From the NCBI GenBank assembly GCA_036747295.1, contig DAIOCN010000008.1, positions 36,161 to 100,160 of the forward strand: DNA of 64,000 bases. Reading direction: 5' to 3'. The stretch is from UBA4736 sp002404015. Lineage in GTDB: Bacteria > Chloroflexota > Dormibacteria > Dormibacterales > Dormibacteraceae. The first letter of the stretch is position 1; every line of letters starts with the position of its first letter. Shown one piece after another: positions 26,509 through 34,981 of the stretch. A program made the position numbers and the translations under genes. The notes under the pieces were generated by a model. That model did not search any database. It saw nothing but the letters and a program-made list of their open reading frames with translations, and had not been told where the DNA came from.

Positions 26509-27483
26509 GTGGAATCGACCAGCGTCGGACGCAGCGGGCTCAAGGTCAGCCGACTCTGCCTCGGGACCATGCTCTTCGGGAGCTTCGTGGACGAGGCGGC
26601 CGGGGTCGCCGTAATGGACCAGGCCGCGGAGCTCGGATTCGACTTCATCGACACCGCCGACGTGTACCCCGTGCCGGGCAGCCCCGAGACCGCGGGCCGC
26701 ACCGAGGAGATCGTGGGGCGCTGGCTGAAGGGCAAGCGCTCCCGCTTCGTGCTGGCGACGAAGTGCGTCAACCGGGTGGGCCCGTCGCCCAACGATGCTG
26801 GCGGCAGCCGCAAGCACGTGATCGAGGCCTGCGAGGCCAGCCTGCGCCGGCTGCAGACGGACCGCGTCGACATCTTCTACCTGCACCACTCGGACACGGA
26901 CACCCCGCTCGACGAGACGCTGGAGGCGCTCGACCGCCTGGTCCAGGACGGCAAGGTCCACTACATCGGCGTCTCCAACTTCGAGGCCTGGCAGCTCGGC
27001 CTGGCGATGACCCTGGCCGCCGAGCGGCGCCTCGCCCGCGTCACGGTCGTCCAGCCGCGCTACAACCTGCTCTCGCGGTCCTACGAGCGCGACCTGCTGC
27101 CGCTGTGTCGGGCCTCCAGCATCGGCGTGGTGCCTTACAACCCGCTGGGAGCGGGGATGCTGGCGGGAAAGTACAGGCGGGGCCAGGAGCCGCCCGAAGG
27201 CTCCCGGTTCGGGCTCGGCGACTACGGCCGTATGTATCAGACGCGGTACTGGTCGGACCGTATGTTCGACGTGGTGGAGGCCGTGCAGGAGGTGGCCGGC
27301 GAGGTGGGTGCAACCCCCGCCCAGGTTGCTGTGGCGTGGCTGCTGGCGCAGGAGGGCGTCACGTCGCCGATCGTGGGCGCCTCCAGGCCGGAGCAGCTGA
27401 CGGACACCGTCGGGGCGCTCACCTTGAAGCTGGGCGACGACCAGTTGAAAAAGCTGAACGAGGTATCCGGCGAGTTCCGCTGA
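26509..27483 (+). CDS. Aldo/keto reductase
   Basis: A 324-residue TIM-barrel NADPH-dependent oxidoreductase. The four catalytic residues can be seen: Asp and Tyr in FIDTADVYPV, Lys in FVLATKCV, His in YLHHSDTDTP. The cofactor region has IVGASRPEQL. Substrate is unknown. The GTG start lies two bases after the previous stop; frames further upstream are only antisense to the dehydrogenase. It probably forms a two-gene unit with it. Confidence 0.92.
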   Translation: MESTSVGRSGLKVSRLCLGTMLFGSFVDEAAGVAVMDQAAELGFDFIDTADVYPVPGSPETAGRTEEIVGRWLKGKRSRFVLATKCVNRVGPSPNDAGGSRKHVIEACEASLRRLQTDRVDIFYLHHSDTDTPLDETLEALDRLVQDGKVHYIGVSNFEAWQLGLAMTLAAERRLARVTVVQPRYNLLSRSYERDLLPLCRASSIGVVPYNPLGAGMLAGKYRRGQEPPEGSRFGLGDYGRMYQTRYWSDRMFDVVEAVQEVAGEVGATPAQVAVAWLLAQEGVTSPIVGASRPEQLTDTVGALTLKLGDDQLKKLNEVSGEFR

Positions 27484-27517
27484 TCCGGCCTGGCATTAGG
27501 GCTTTAATGGGCGCGCT

Positions 27518-27601
27518 GCGGGTGTGGCGAAACTGGCATACGCAGGACTCTTAAAAAGTCCGGCCTTCAACGGCTTGTGGGTTCGAGTCCCACCACCCGC
27601 A
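27518..27601 (+). tRNA. tRNA-Leu (UAA)
   Basis: Acceptor GCGGGTG/CACCCGC, anticodon stem GGACT/AGTCC with loop CTTAAAA (anticodon UAA), a long variable arm of the class II type, and T arm GTGGG-TTCGAGT-CCCAC. CCA is not encoded (discriminator A is followed by CCTC). Confidence 0.93.
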
Positions 27602-27670
27602 CCTCAGCCGGCCCTCGCCGGGACAATGCCTTTCCAGGCCGCCCGGCGGGAGCCCGCGGATCAATCCCAA

Positions 27671-27676
27671 TAGAAT
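27671..27676 (+). promoter_or_regulatory. -10 element of the DUF4177-like gene (leaderless)
   Basis: TAGAAT lies seven bases before the ATG at 27684. Confidence 0.5.
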
Positions 27677-27683
27677 CCTTGCG

Positions 27684-28010
27684 ATGCGCCTGCGCTTCGA
27701 GGAAGAGCCGGAACCCGACGAGCCGGATGAGCCGGACGAGCCAGAGATCGATGCAGTCGCCGGCCCCGGTCCAATGGTGCCCGCGGTCTCGATGGGAGGC
27801 CGGGAGTACGAATACCGGACCGAGCTGCTGACCGCCGCCCAGGTCACCGATGGCAAGACGCTGGCCGAGAAGCTGACCACGGCCTCGGCCGACGGCTGGG
27901 ACCTCGTCGAAATCGTGGCGGCGGGCGATCAGTACGCGGTTTTGCAGCGCAAGCCGAAGAGTCCCAAGAAGGAGGCCCGCCCCGTCGGGTTCGCCCCCCC
28001 GGGGCGCTGA
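27684..28010 (+). CDS. DUF4177-like small protein with acidic repeat
   Basis: A 108-residue protein. The N-terminus has an acidic tract built of DEP repeats (EPDEPDEPDEPEID). The core YEYRTELL, then LAEKLTTASADGWDLVEIV and a final strand QYAVLQRK resemble the DUF4177 fold, where W in GWDLV is typical. The C-terminus is basic. Function unknown. A TAGAAT box seven bases from the ATG suggests leaderless expression. Confidence 0.7.
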   Translation: MRLRFEEEPEPDEPDEPDEPEIDAVAGPGPMVPAVSMGGREYEYRTELLTAAQVTDGKTLAEKLTTASADGWDLVEIVAAGDQYAVLQRKPKSPKKEARPVGFAPPGR

Positions 28011-28048
28011 ACCCGGCGGCTCGGCACAATGGAGGCCGAGGCCTGTCA

Positions 28049-28768
28049 ATGAGCGCCCAAACCACGCGCCGCCGCAAGACCGTCCTCGTGATCGAGGACG
28101 ACGCCGGGATCCGTGAGATCGTCGGGGACGTCTGCCGCCGCGATGGCTATCACGTCGTGGAGTCCGCCAGCGGCCGCCAGGCCGTCCAGGTGGCGGCCAG
28201 CAGCGAGCCCGACCTGGTGCTGCTGGACTGGGTCCTGCCGGACATTAGCGGGATCGAGGTCTGCCGCGAGCTGCGCCGGTTGGGCATCAGCTGCCCGATC
28301 ATCATGCTCACCGGCCGGAGCTCAAAGGTTGACGTGGTCGTCGGCCTGGAGGTGGGCGCCGACGACTACATCACCAAGCCATTCGACGCCCGCGAGCTCT
28401 CCGCTCGCCTGGGAGCCCACATGCGCCGCGCCGCAATGGCCCCCGCGGGCGCCTCGAAGGAGGGCCTGCTTGGGGTCGGCAACGTGGAGATCGACACCGA
28501 GGGGCGGCGGGTTCGCGTGGGGGAGCGCGAGATCAAGCTGACCATGACCGAGTTCAACCTGCTGGCGCTCCTGGCCGCCAACCCGGGCCGGGTCCTGACC
28601 CGGGCCCAGCTGCTGGAGAAGGTGTGGGGCTACCTGGCCGACGTCGACTACCACTCCGTCGACCCCCACGTGCAGCGGCTGCGCAAAAAGCTGGACTCGA
28701 ATCGGGACGCCGGCGTGGCGCTGGAGGCCGTCCCCGGCCTCGGCTACCGCCTTACGGCGAAGGGCTGA
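28049..28768 (+). CDS. OmpR-family response regulator
   Basis: A 239-residue two-component regulator. The receiver domain (about residues 10-125) has the acidic pair in VIEDDAG, the phospho-acceptor Asp in LVLLDWVLPD and Lys in ITKPFDARE. The C-terminal winged helix has LTMTEFNLLALLAANPGRVLTR (seen as LTMTEFNLL) and the recognition-helix segment HVQRLRKKLD. It binds DNA as a dimer. No histidine kinase is adjacent, so its partner is unknown; the GAF/PAS protein at 13345 has no kinase domain either. murI begins two bases after the stop. Confidence 0.93.
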   Translation: MSAQTTRRRKTVLVIEDDAGIREIVGDVCRRDGYHVVESASGRQAVQVAASSEPDLVLLDWVLPDISGIEVCRELRRLGISCPIIMLTGRSSKVDVVVGLEVGADDYITKPFDARELSARLGAHMRRAAMAPAGASKEGLLGVGNVEIDTEGRRVRVGEREIKLTMTEFNLLALLAANPGRVLTRAQLLEKVWGYLADVDYHSVDPHVQRLRKKLDSNRDAGVALEAVPGLGYRLTAKG

Positions 28769-28770
28769 GG

Positions 28771-29574
28771 GTGGGCGACAGCCGCCCGATCGGCTTGTTC
28801 GACTCGGGGGTCGGTGGGCTGACCGTGCTCCGCGCCATCCGCGACAGCCTGCCCCTGGAGCGAACCATCTACGTCGCCGACCTTCTCAACTTCCCCTACG
28901 GCCCGCGCTACCAGGAGGAGGTCAAGCAGTTCGCGTTCGACATCGTCCGGTACCTCGAGTCGCGCGACGTGAAGATGGTCGTGATCGCCTGCAACACGGC
29001 GACCGCCGCCGCCCTGAACCCCGCCCGCGAGATCTTCGACGTGCCGATCGTGGGTGTGATCAGCCCCGGCGCCCAGGCCGCGGTCGAGGCGACCCGGAAG
29101 GGCCTGGTGGGCGTGATCTCGACCGAGGGCACTCGCCTCAGCCAGGAATACCTGCACGCCATCAAGGAGATCGATCCCATGATCGGGGTCTACCAGAAGG
29201 CCTGCCCCGAGCTCGTGGACATCGTGGAGGCTGGAGACGCCGACACGCCTCGCGCCGACGAGGCGCTGCGCCGCGACCTGGCCGAGATCGCCAACCTCGG
29301 CGCCGACACCCTGGTGCTCGGCTGCACGCACTATCCCCTTCTGAGGCCGGCGATCGAGCGCGTGTACCCCGGGGCATTCACGCTGGTGGATTCAGCAGGC
29401 ACCACCGCCGCCATGGTCGAGCGCCGGCTCGACAAGGCACGCATGCGCTCAACCGAGCCGGGGGGCGCCCACGAGCTGCTGGTCACGTCCGTGCCGGAGC
29501 GCTTCAACGAGGTCGCCGAGATCCTCTTTGGGGAGCGCGTCCCCGAGGTGCGCGAGATCAACCTCAAGGATTGA
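28771..29574 (+). CDS. murI: Glutamate racemase
   Basis: A 267-residue cofactor-free racemase that makes D-glutamate for peptidoglycan. The two catalytic cysteines are in VIACNTATAAA and LVLGCTHYPLL. The N-terminus has the substrate motif IGLFDSGVGGLTVLR. The GTG start lies two bases after the response-regulator stop; the longer frame upstream is only a shadow of that gene. It may share the regulator's transcript. Confidence 0.96.
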   Translation: MGDSRPIGLFDSGVGGLTVLRAIRDSLPLERTIYVADLLNFPYGPRYQEEVKQFAFDIVRYLESRDVKMVVIACNTATAAALNPAREIFDVPIVGVISPGAQAAVEATRKGLVGVISTEGTRLSQEYLHAIKEIDPMIGVYQKACPELVDIVEAGDADTPRADEALRRDLAEIANLGADTLVLGCTHYPLLRPAIERVYPGAFTLVDSAGTTAAMVERRLDKARMRSTEPGGAHELLVTSVPERFNEVAEILFGERVPEVREINLKD

Positions 29575-29594
29575 GATCCCCAGGAGACCTGGCG

Positions 29595-29612
29595 ATGTCT
29601 CGGCGGCCCTGA
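29595..29612 (+). other. Five-codon leader ORF with Shine-Dalgarno
   Basis: CAGGAG precedes ATG TCT CGG CGG CCC TGA. The stop ends one base before the TTG chosen for the polyprenyl synthase, in another frame. Either it is a coupling leader peptide or the true gene start has been lost. Confidence 0.35.
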
Positions 29613-29613
29613 T

Positions 29614-30579
29614 TTGAGCCAGCCGCTTTTCGGACCGGTCGCGGCCGATATGCCCCGGTTCGAGGCCGCCCTGCTGGAGTCGCTGGCCGCCGAGCCACCC
29701 TCGGCGGCCGGGCCGATGGCCGAGCTGGTCGGCGCCGGCGGCAAACGCCTGCGGCCAGGGCTGGTGCTGCTCTGCGCCAGCCTGGGCGACTACCACCTGG
29801 AGCAGGCGCTGCCCGCTGCCCTGGCCGTCGAACTGCTGCACGCCGCCACCCTCGTCCATGACGACGTCATCGATCGCTCGGCCACCCGGCGCGGCCGGCC
29901 CACCGTGTACGCCACGCGGGGCGAGGCTGCCGGCATCCTGGTCGGCGACTTCCACTTCGCCAAGGCCTACCGGGAGGCGAGCCGGGCCGGCGCCGGGGTT
30001 GTCGACGAGCTGGCGCACGCGGTGATGGTGATCTGCGACGGGGAGTTGAAGCAGCAGGCCGATCGCTACCGGTACCGCCCTTCCGAGGCGGAGTACCTGG
30101 CCCGGATCCAGCGCAAGACCGCGCAGCTGCTCGAGGCGGCCTGCGCCGTCGGCGCCATGCTGGGAGGCCTTGAGCGCCCGGTCGAGGGAGTGCTTCGCGC
30201 CTACGGCCATCACCTCGGCCTTGCCTTCCAGATCGCCGACGACGTCCTCGACTACACGGCCGAGGAGCGCGAAGTGGGGAAGCCGGTCGGCCATGACCTG
30301 CTCGAGGGGAGCGCCACGCTGCCGCTCATGCTGGCCCTGGCGGATCCGACCGTGGGACCCGGGCTGGAGCAGCTGCTGCCGGAGGGACGCCCTCTCACCG
30401 CCGAGCAGGTGGCTCGGGTGGTGGACCTGGTTCGCGGCTGCGGAGCCGCCGAGTCCGCGTTGGCGCGAGCCAGGGACATCGCCGGCCACGCCCGCCGCCG
30501 CCTCGACGAGCTCCCCAGCCACCCGGCGGTCGAAGCCATGGCAGTCCTGGCGGACTACGTCATCTCGCGGAACATCTAA
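29614..30579 (+). CDS. Polyprenyl diphosphate synthase
   Basis: A 321-residue all-helical prenyl chain elongase (type I trans-prenyltransferase). The first aspartate-rich motif is LVHDDVIDRS, with GGKRLRPGL before it; the second is FQIADDVLDY. It makes long-chain prenyl diphosphates such as those for menaquinone or related quinones. The start is a TTG with no direct ribosome-binding site; a strong site instead drives a five-codon ORF that ends just before it. A position before the haem genes suggests a respiratory-cofactor gene set. Confidence 0.9.
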   Translation: MSQPLFGPVAADMPRFEAALLESLAAEPPSAAGPMAELVGAGGKRLRPGLVLLCASLGDYHLEQALPAALAVELLHAATLVHDDVIDRSATRRGRPTVYATRGEAAGILVGDFHFAKAYREASRAGAGVVDELAHAVMVICDGELKQQADRYRYRPSEAEYLARIQRKTAQLLEAACAVGAMLGGLERPVEGVLRAYGHHLGLAFQIADDVLDYTAEEREVGKPVGHDLLEGSATLPLMLALADPTVGPGLEQLLPEGRPLTAEQVARVVDLVRGCGAAESALARARDIAGHARRRLDELPSHPAVEAMAVLADYVISRNI

Positions 30580-30603
30580 CCTAGGCGGACGGTCTCATGC
30601 AGC

Positions 30604-31482
30604 ATGCCTGACGCGCTGATCGCGACCCGCGCCAGCCGTCTGGCGCGGATCCAGGCGGAGGCGGTCCGGCTAGCCCTGGCCGCCGTCCACTCCGACCTCC
30701 AGCTCGCACTCCTGGAGTTGGAGACGGCCGGCGACCATCTCCATGACATCTCGCTCGAGAAGGTCGAGGGCAAGGGCTTCTTCACAGACAGCCTGGAGCG
30801 CGCGCTGCTGGCCGGGACCGCGCAGTTCGCGGCGCACAGCCTGAAAGACCTCCCAGTGGAGGACTCCGCGGCCTTTCAGGTCGCCGCGGTGCTCCCCCGC
30901 GAGGATCCCCGCGACGTTCTGGTCTCCCGGGCCGGCCGGCTGCTCGAGCTGCCAATGGGCGCTCGCGTGGGCACCGACTCCAGCCGCCGCCGGGCCCAGA
31001 TCCTCCTGGTCCGGCCCGACCTGGAGGTGCTGCCCGTCCGGGGCAACGTGCCGACCCGGATCGCCAAGCTCGACCGGGGCGAGTTCAGCGCGATCGTGCT
31101 GGCCGCGGCCGGCCTGCACCGGCTCGGCCTGGCAGCCGAGGTGAGCGAGTACCTCGATCCGGAACTGTGCCTGCCGGCGCCCGGCCAGGGCGCCATCGCC
31201 ATCCAGACGCTGGCGGAGGGCGAGTGGCGGGAGCGGGCGCTGGCCGTCGACGACCCCGGCACCTCCGCCGCCGTGCGGGCGGAGCGGGCGTTCCTGGCCG
31301 GCCTGGGCGGCGGCTGCCAGGCCCCGGTCGGCGCGCTTGCCACCATCGAGTCCGACCTCCTGGTGCTCCGGGGGGTGCTCGTCGAGGGCGGCCAGGCCAG
31401 ACGGATCACAGCGACCGGAGATCCCAACGATCCGGAGGCGCTCGGCGATGGCGCCGCCCGCCAGCTGATGGCGCGCTCGTGA
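30604..31482 (+). CDS. hemC: Porphobilinogen deaminase (hydroxymethylbilane synthase)
   Basis: A 292-residue enzyme that joins four porphobilinogens into hydroxymethylbilane. The dipyrromethane cofactor cysteine is in GGGCQAPVGA near residue 239. The catalytic Asp lies in HSLKDLPV and arginines in RVGTDSSRRRAQ. The N-terminus is shorter than usual (IATRASRLARIQAE). It is followed with a four-base overlap by the methylase-HemD fusion, then hemB. hemA and hemL are not in the window. Confidence 0.96.
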   Translation: MPDALIATRASRLARIQAEAVRLALAAVHSDLQLALLELETAGDHLHDISLEKVEGKGFFTDSLERALLAGTAQFAAHSLKDLPVEDSAAFQVAAVLPREDPRDVLVSRAGRLLELPMGARVGTDSSRRRAQILLVRPDLEVLPVRGNVPTRIAKLDRGEFSAIVLAAAGLHRLGLAAEVSEYLDPELCLPAPGQGAIAIQTLAEGEWRERALAVDDPGTSAAVRAERAFLAGLGGGCQAPVGALATIESDLLVLRGVLVEGGQARRITATGDPNDPEALGDGAARQLMARS

Positions 31483-32903
31483 GCGGGCTTGTCCAGCTGG
31501 TGGGTGTCGGCCCCGGCCACCCGGGGATGGTCACAGTGCAGGCCGTCGAGGCGATCCGCGGAGCCGACGCGGTCCGCCACCACCTGGTCGAGATCGGCTT
31601 GCTCAGCCTGGCCCGGCCGAGCGCCGACGTGAGCCGCTTCGTCAGCGACGAGGACGTACTGGGGCTGGCCCGCAAGGGCCTCAAGGTGGTCGTCCTGTAC
31701 GCCGGTGACCCCTATGCCGGGGCCGCCGCCGTTCAGCTCGGCCTGAAGCTGGCCCGCTCGGGGGTGTCATTCGAATCGGTGCCCGGGCTGGTGGCCGAGA
31801 TGGCAGGCCCCACCGTCAGCGGTGTGCCCCTCACCGTGGAGGGCAGGTCGGCCTCGATCCAGATCGGGCTGCGCCGCGACGGCGAGACCACCGTGCTCCG
31901 GCTGGCCGCGGGCTGGTGGGAGTCGGGCATCCGGGCCCTTCTCGGGGCGGGCTTCGCGCCGGAGGCCAAGGCGGCCTTCATCGTGAACCCGGGCAACCCC
32001 GGCCAGTACCGGCGGTCTGGCAGCCTGGTCGAGCTGAGAGATATGGCCGGCCAAACCAGCCAGCAAGGGGACGCCCTGATCGTCATCGGCCCGGGCGTGG
32101 ACCTGGCCGAGCAGCTGGACACCCACTCCCGGCGGCCTCTTCACGGCCGGCGCATCCTGGTCACCCGAGCCCAGCACCAGGTCGAGCCTTTCCGGGGCCA
32201 GCTCACCGAGCTCGGCGCCGAGGTGGTCCACGTTCCCACGATCGAGATCCGGCCCATCGGGGCCGGCGACGCCACCCGGCGGGCTTTCGGGCTGCTTCCG
32301 AAGACCAGCCTCGTCGTTTTCACGTCGACAAATGCCGTGGACATCATCTTCGAGATGCTGTTCGACGCCGGGCTCGACGCCCGCAGCCTGCAGCCGTGCC
32401 GGGTCTGCGCGATCGGTTCGGAGACCGCCCGCAGCCTGGAAGGGCACGGGATCCAGGCCGACCTCGTCGCGGGGGAGTACTCGGCGGAGGGTTTGGCCGA
32501 CGCGCTGAAGGGCTGGGACCTGGATGGCGCCCGCGTGCTGGTCCCCCGGGCCAAGGTCGCGCGGGACGCCCTGCCGGCGCTGCTTGCGCAAAAGGGAGCC
32601 GAGGTGGAGATCCTGGCCGTGTACGAGACCGTTTGCCCGGCCGCCGCGGAGGCGGCGCTGCGCGGGCTGTTCGCGGGCAGGGGGGTGGACGTCGCCACCT
32701 TTACCAGCTCGTCCACCGTCACCAACTTCGTGCAGGCATTCGCGGCCGGCGAGGCGGCCGCGGTGCTGAACGGCGCCCGGGTGGCCTGCATGGGCCCGGT
32801 CACCGCGGACACGGCCCGCAAGCTCGGCCTGAAGGTCGATATAATCGCCCGCGAATACACGACTCGCGGCCTCGCGCTCGCGATCGCGGAGGCCACTGGA
32901 TGA
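31479..32903 (+). CDS. hemD: Fused tetrapyrrole methylase-like domain and uroporphyrinogen-III synthase
   Basis: A 474-residue fusion. Residues 1 to about 215 resemble uroporphyrinogen-III C-methyltransferase (VQLVGVGPGHPGMVTVQAVE, LYAGDPYAG, VPGLVAEM), but the usual GDPFVFGRGGEE-type loop is altered to GDPYAGAAA. Residues from about 230 form HemD (RRILVTRAQHQVEPFRGQL, FTSTNAVDII, FTSSSTVTNFVQAF), which closes hydroxymethylbilane to uroporphyrinogen III. Whether the methylase still makes precorrin-2 is uncertain. GTG start overlapping hemC; stop overlapping hemB (ATGA). Confidence 0.88.
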   Translation: MSGLVQLVGVGPGHPGMVTVQAVEAIRGADAVRHHLVEIGLLSLARPSADVSRFVSDEDVLGLARKGLKVVVLYAGDPYAGAAAVQLGLKLARSGVSFESVPGLVAEMAGPTVSGVPLTVEGRSASIQIGLRRDGETTVLRLAAGWWESGIRALLGAGFAPEAKAAFIVNPGNPGQYRRSGSLVELRDMAGQTSQQGDALIVIGPGVDLAEQLDTHSRRPLHGRRILVTRAQHQVEPFRGQLTELGAEVVHVPTIEIRPIGAGDATRRAFGLLPKTSLVVFTSTNAVDIIFEMLFDAGLDARSLQPCRVCAIGSETARSLEGHGIQADLVAGEYSAEGLADALKGWDLDGARVLVPRAKVARDALPALLAQKGAEVEILAVYETVCPAAAEAALRGLFAGRGVDVATFTSSSTVTNFVQAFAAGEAAAVLNGARVACMGPVTADTARKLGLKVDIIAREYTTRGLALAIAEATG

Positions 32904-33901
32904 TCACCACCCGTCTCGACCCACCGCTTCCTTCCCGGCGCGCCCGCCGGCTGCGCCAGACGTCGGCCGTCCGCGGCCTGGTCCGCGAGACATCGCTCGA
33001 CGCCTCCCACTTCGTCTACCCGATGTTCGTTGCCGAGGGCGCCTCCGACGACCGGGAGATCCCCTCCATGCCCGGCCAGTTCCAGCTCACGACGCCGTCG
33101 CTGGTCGCCAGGGCGGCGCGAGCGGCCGAGCTGGGCATCCCGGCCGTCCTGCTGTTCGGGATCCCGACGCACAAGGACTCGGCCGGCAGCGAGGCCTGGC
33201 GGCCGGACGGCATCGCCCAGCAGGCGATCGGGGCGATCAAGGAAGCCCACGGCGACCGCCTGGCGGTCGTGGCCGACCTCTGCCTCTGCGAGTACACGGA
33301 TCACGGCCACTGCGGCGTCCTTGCCGGCGAGCAGGTGGACAACGACCGGACGCTCGAGACCTACCAGCGGGTCGCGGTCAGTCAGGCCGACGCCGGCGCC
33401 GATTTCATCGCCCCCTCGGGGATGATGGACGGCCAGGTCGGTGCCATCCGGGCAGCGCTCGACGAGAGCGGCCACCACTCGGTCGGGATCATCGCCTACG
33501 CGGCCAAATACGCCTCGGGTTTCTATGGCCCGTTTCGCGAGGCCGCGGGCTCGACGCCCCGCTTCGGAGACCGGCGCGGCTACCAGATGGACCCCGCCAA
33601 CCGCCGAGAGGCGATCGCCGAGCTGGAGCAGGACCTCATCGAAGGGGCCGACATCCTGATGGTCAAGCCCGCCCTGGCGTACCTCGACGTGGTGGCCCAA
33701 GCGCGCCAGCGGTTCGACCAGCCGCTCGCGGCCTACAACGTCAGCGCCGAGTATTCGATGGTCAAGGCCGCGTCCGAGCGGGGCTGGATCGACGGCCGCC
33801 GGCTGGCGCTCGAGATCCTCGGCTCGATCCGCCGGGCCGGCGCCGACATCCTCATCACGTACCACGCGCTGGAGGCCGCCGAGTGGCTCGCCGAAGGCTG
33901 A
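32900..33901 (+). CDS. hemB: Delta-aminolevulinic acid dehydratase (porphobilinogen synthase)
   Basis: A 333-residue enzyme that condenses two 5-aminolevulinates to porphobilinogen, the step before HemC. It has the zinc-type cysteine cluster DLCLCEYTDHGHCG and two active-site lysines in IIAYAAKYAS and ILMVKPALAY. The ATG overlaps the hemD stop. Its own 3' end overlaps the cyclophilin gene by 19 bases, so hemC-hemD-hemB-cyclophilin is probably one transcript. Confidence 0.96.
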   Translation: MITTRLDPPLPSRRARRLRQTSAVRGLVRETSLDASHFVYPMFVAEGASDDREIPSMPGQFQLTTPSLVARAARAAELGIPAVLLFGIPTHKDSAGSEAWRPDGIAQQAIGAIKEAHGDRLAVVADLCLCEYTDHGHCGVLAGEQVDNDRTLETYQRVAVSQADAGADFIAPSGMMDGQVGAIRAALDESGHHSVGIIAYAAKYASGFYGPFREAAGSTPRFGDRRGYQMDPANRREAIAELEQDLIEGADILMVKPALAYLDVVAQARQRFDQPLAAYNVSAEYSMVKAASERGWIDGRRLALEILGSIRRAGADILITYHALEAAEWLAEG

Positions 33902-34557
33902 GAGAGGCGCCGGCCAGCGCGCCTCCGCCGCCAGTCGGCACGACCACCGCCGCCCTTGTGACGCTGGGCCTGATCGTGGTCGTGATCCTGGCCGGGGTCG
34001 GCCTGAACCTGGCCCTGAAGCCGGCCCCGAGCGGGCCGTTCAGGAACTGCCACACGCAGCGCGAGCTCGCTCCCCGCCTCTACGCGGGGCCGCCGGAAAC
34101 GTGCATCAACCCCACAAAGATCTACAACGGCAAGATCGTGACCACGCGGGGCCAGATCAGCGTCGTCTTCAACGCCAGCACGACGCCGATCACCGTCAAC
34201 AACTTCATCGTCCTGGCGCTGAACGGCTACTACGACGGCCTGCCGTTCTTCGGCAAGCAGGCCTGGGTGATCCAGAGCGGCGATCCCCAGGGCAACGGCA
34301 AGGGGGGTCCCGGCTACACGCTCCCGGCTGAGGTCGACCCCAACGACCACTGGCAGCCGGGCTCGCTGGGCATGGCCAGGGCGCCCGGCGGCGGCCCCAT
34401 CAACGGCGGCCAGTTCTTCATCACGACCGACAACTGGGCGGGCGGCACACCCAGCGTCGCCTACAACCACTTCGCAACCGTCACCCTCGGGTTCGACGTC
34501 GCCCAGGGCCTGACGACAGATGACCGCATAGTCCGGATCGAGGTCCACCAGGGCTGA
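33883..34557 (+). CDS. Membrane-anchored cyclophilin-type peptidyl-prolyl isomerase
   Basis: A 224-residue protein with a basic N-terminus, one membrane segment (about residues 22-45, LVTLGLIVVVILAGVGLNL) and an extracytoplasmic cyclophilin domain. Typical core pieces are VNNFIVLALNGYYDGLPFF, VIQSGDPQGNGKGGPGY and NGGQFFITTDNW. Like other prokaryotic short cyclophilins it lacks part of the classical active-site loop. It probably helps fold exported proteins, which fits the adjacent tat genes. GTG start inside hemB. Confidence 0.88.
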   Translation: MARRRLREAPASAPPPPVGTTTAALVTLGLIVVVILAGVGLNLALKPAPSGPFRNCHTQRELAPRLYAGPPETCINPTKIYNGKIVTTRGQISVVFNASTTPITVNNFIVLALNGYYDGLPFFGKQAWVIQSGDPQGNGKGGPGYTLPAEVDPNDHWQPGSLGMARAPGGGPINGGQFFITTDNWAGGTPSVAYNHFATVTLGFDVAQGLTTDDRIVRIEVHQG

Positions 34558-34708
34558 GCCGGCGCAACCTGGCGGGATCTGCGAAATGCCCCGGCGCGAG
34601 TCCCGACGCGGGCGTATATTTGCCCCCTTCCCAGTCCGAGGCGTTCATCCTGTCGACGGCCCGTGCCGGCATCCTCGTGTGGGGGGCGGGGGCGGCGATG
34701 CGCGAACG

Positions 34709-34714
34709 TATAAT
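34709..34714 (+). promoter_or_regulatory. -10 element of tatA
   Basis: A perfect TATAAT in an otherwise very GC-rich spacer, 24 bases before the tatA ATG. No -35 resembling TTGACA is found. Confidence 0.55.
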
Positions 34715-34738
34715 CCGGTCGAGGTAAACGAGAAGCAC

Positions 34739-34972
34739 ATGCCCCTGAACATTCACCCACTCTTCCTGGTCGTACTTCTGGCCATCGTCCTGATCATCTT
34801 CGGGCCGGGCAAGCTGCCCGAGCTGGGAGGCGCGATCGGGCGCGGCATCAAGGAGTTCCGCAAGGCGACGACCGAGCTCACCGACGAGGTCAAGAACGCA
34901 GCGTCCGAAAAGAAGGACGAGGCGCCGGTTGCGGCGACCGAGACCAAGGTCGAGACCGAGAAGAAGAGCTAG
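34739..34972 (+). CDS. tatA: Twin-arginine translocase subunit TatA
   Basis: A 77-residue protein with a short periplasmic N-terminus, one membrane helix (PLFLVVLLAIVLIIFGPGKLPEL), an amphipathic helix (GGAIGRGIKEFRKA) and a charged Lys/Glu-rich tail. It forms the ring that lets folded proteins cross the membrane with TatC. The FGPGKLPE hinge is diagnostic. I start at the ATG directly before the membrane helix; a longer upstream reading has no sense as protein. tatC begins nine bases later. Confidence 0.93.
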   Translation: MPLNIHPLFLVVLLAIVLIIFGPGKLPELGGAIGRGIKEFRKATTELTDEVKNAASEKKDEAPVAATETKVETEKKS

Positions 34973-34981
34973 ACCCGCCTC

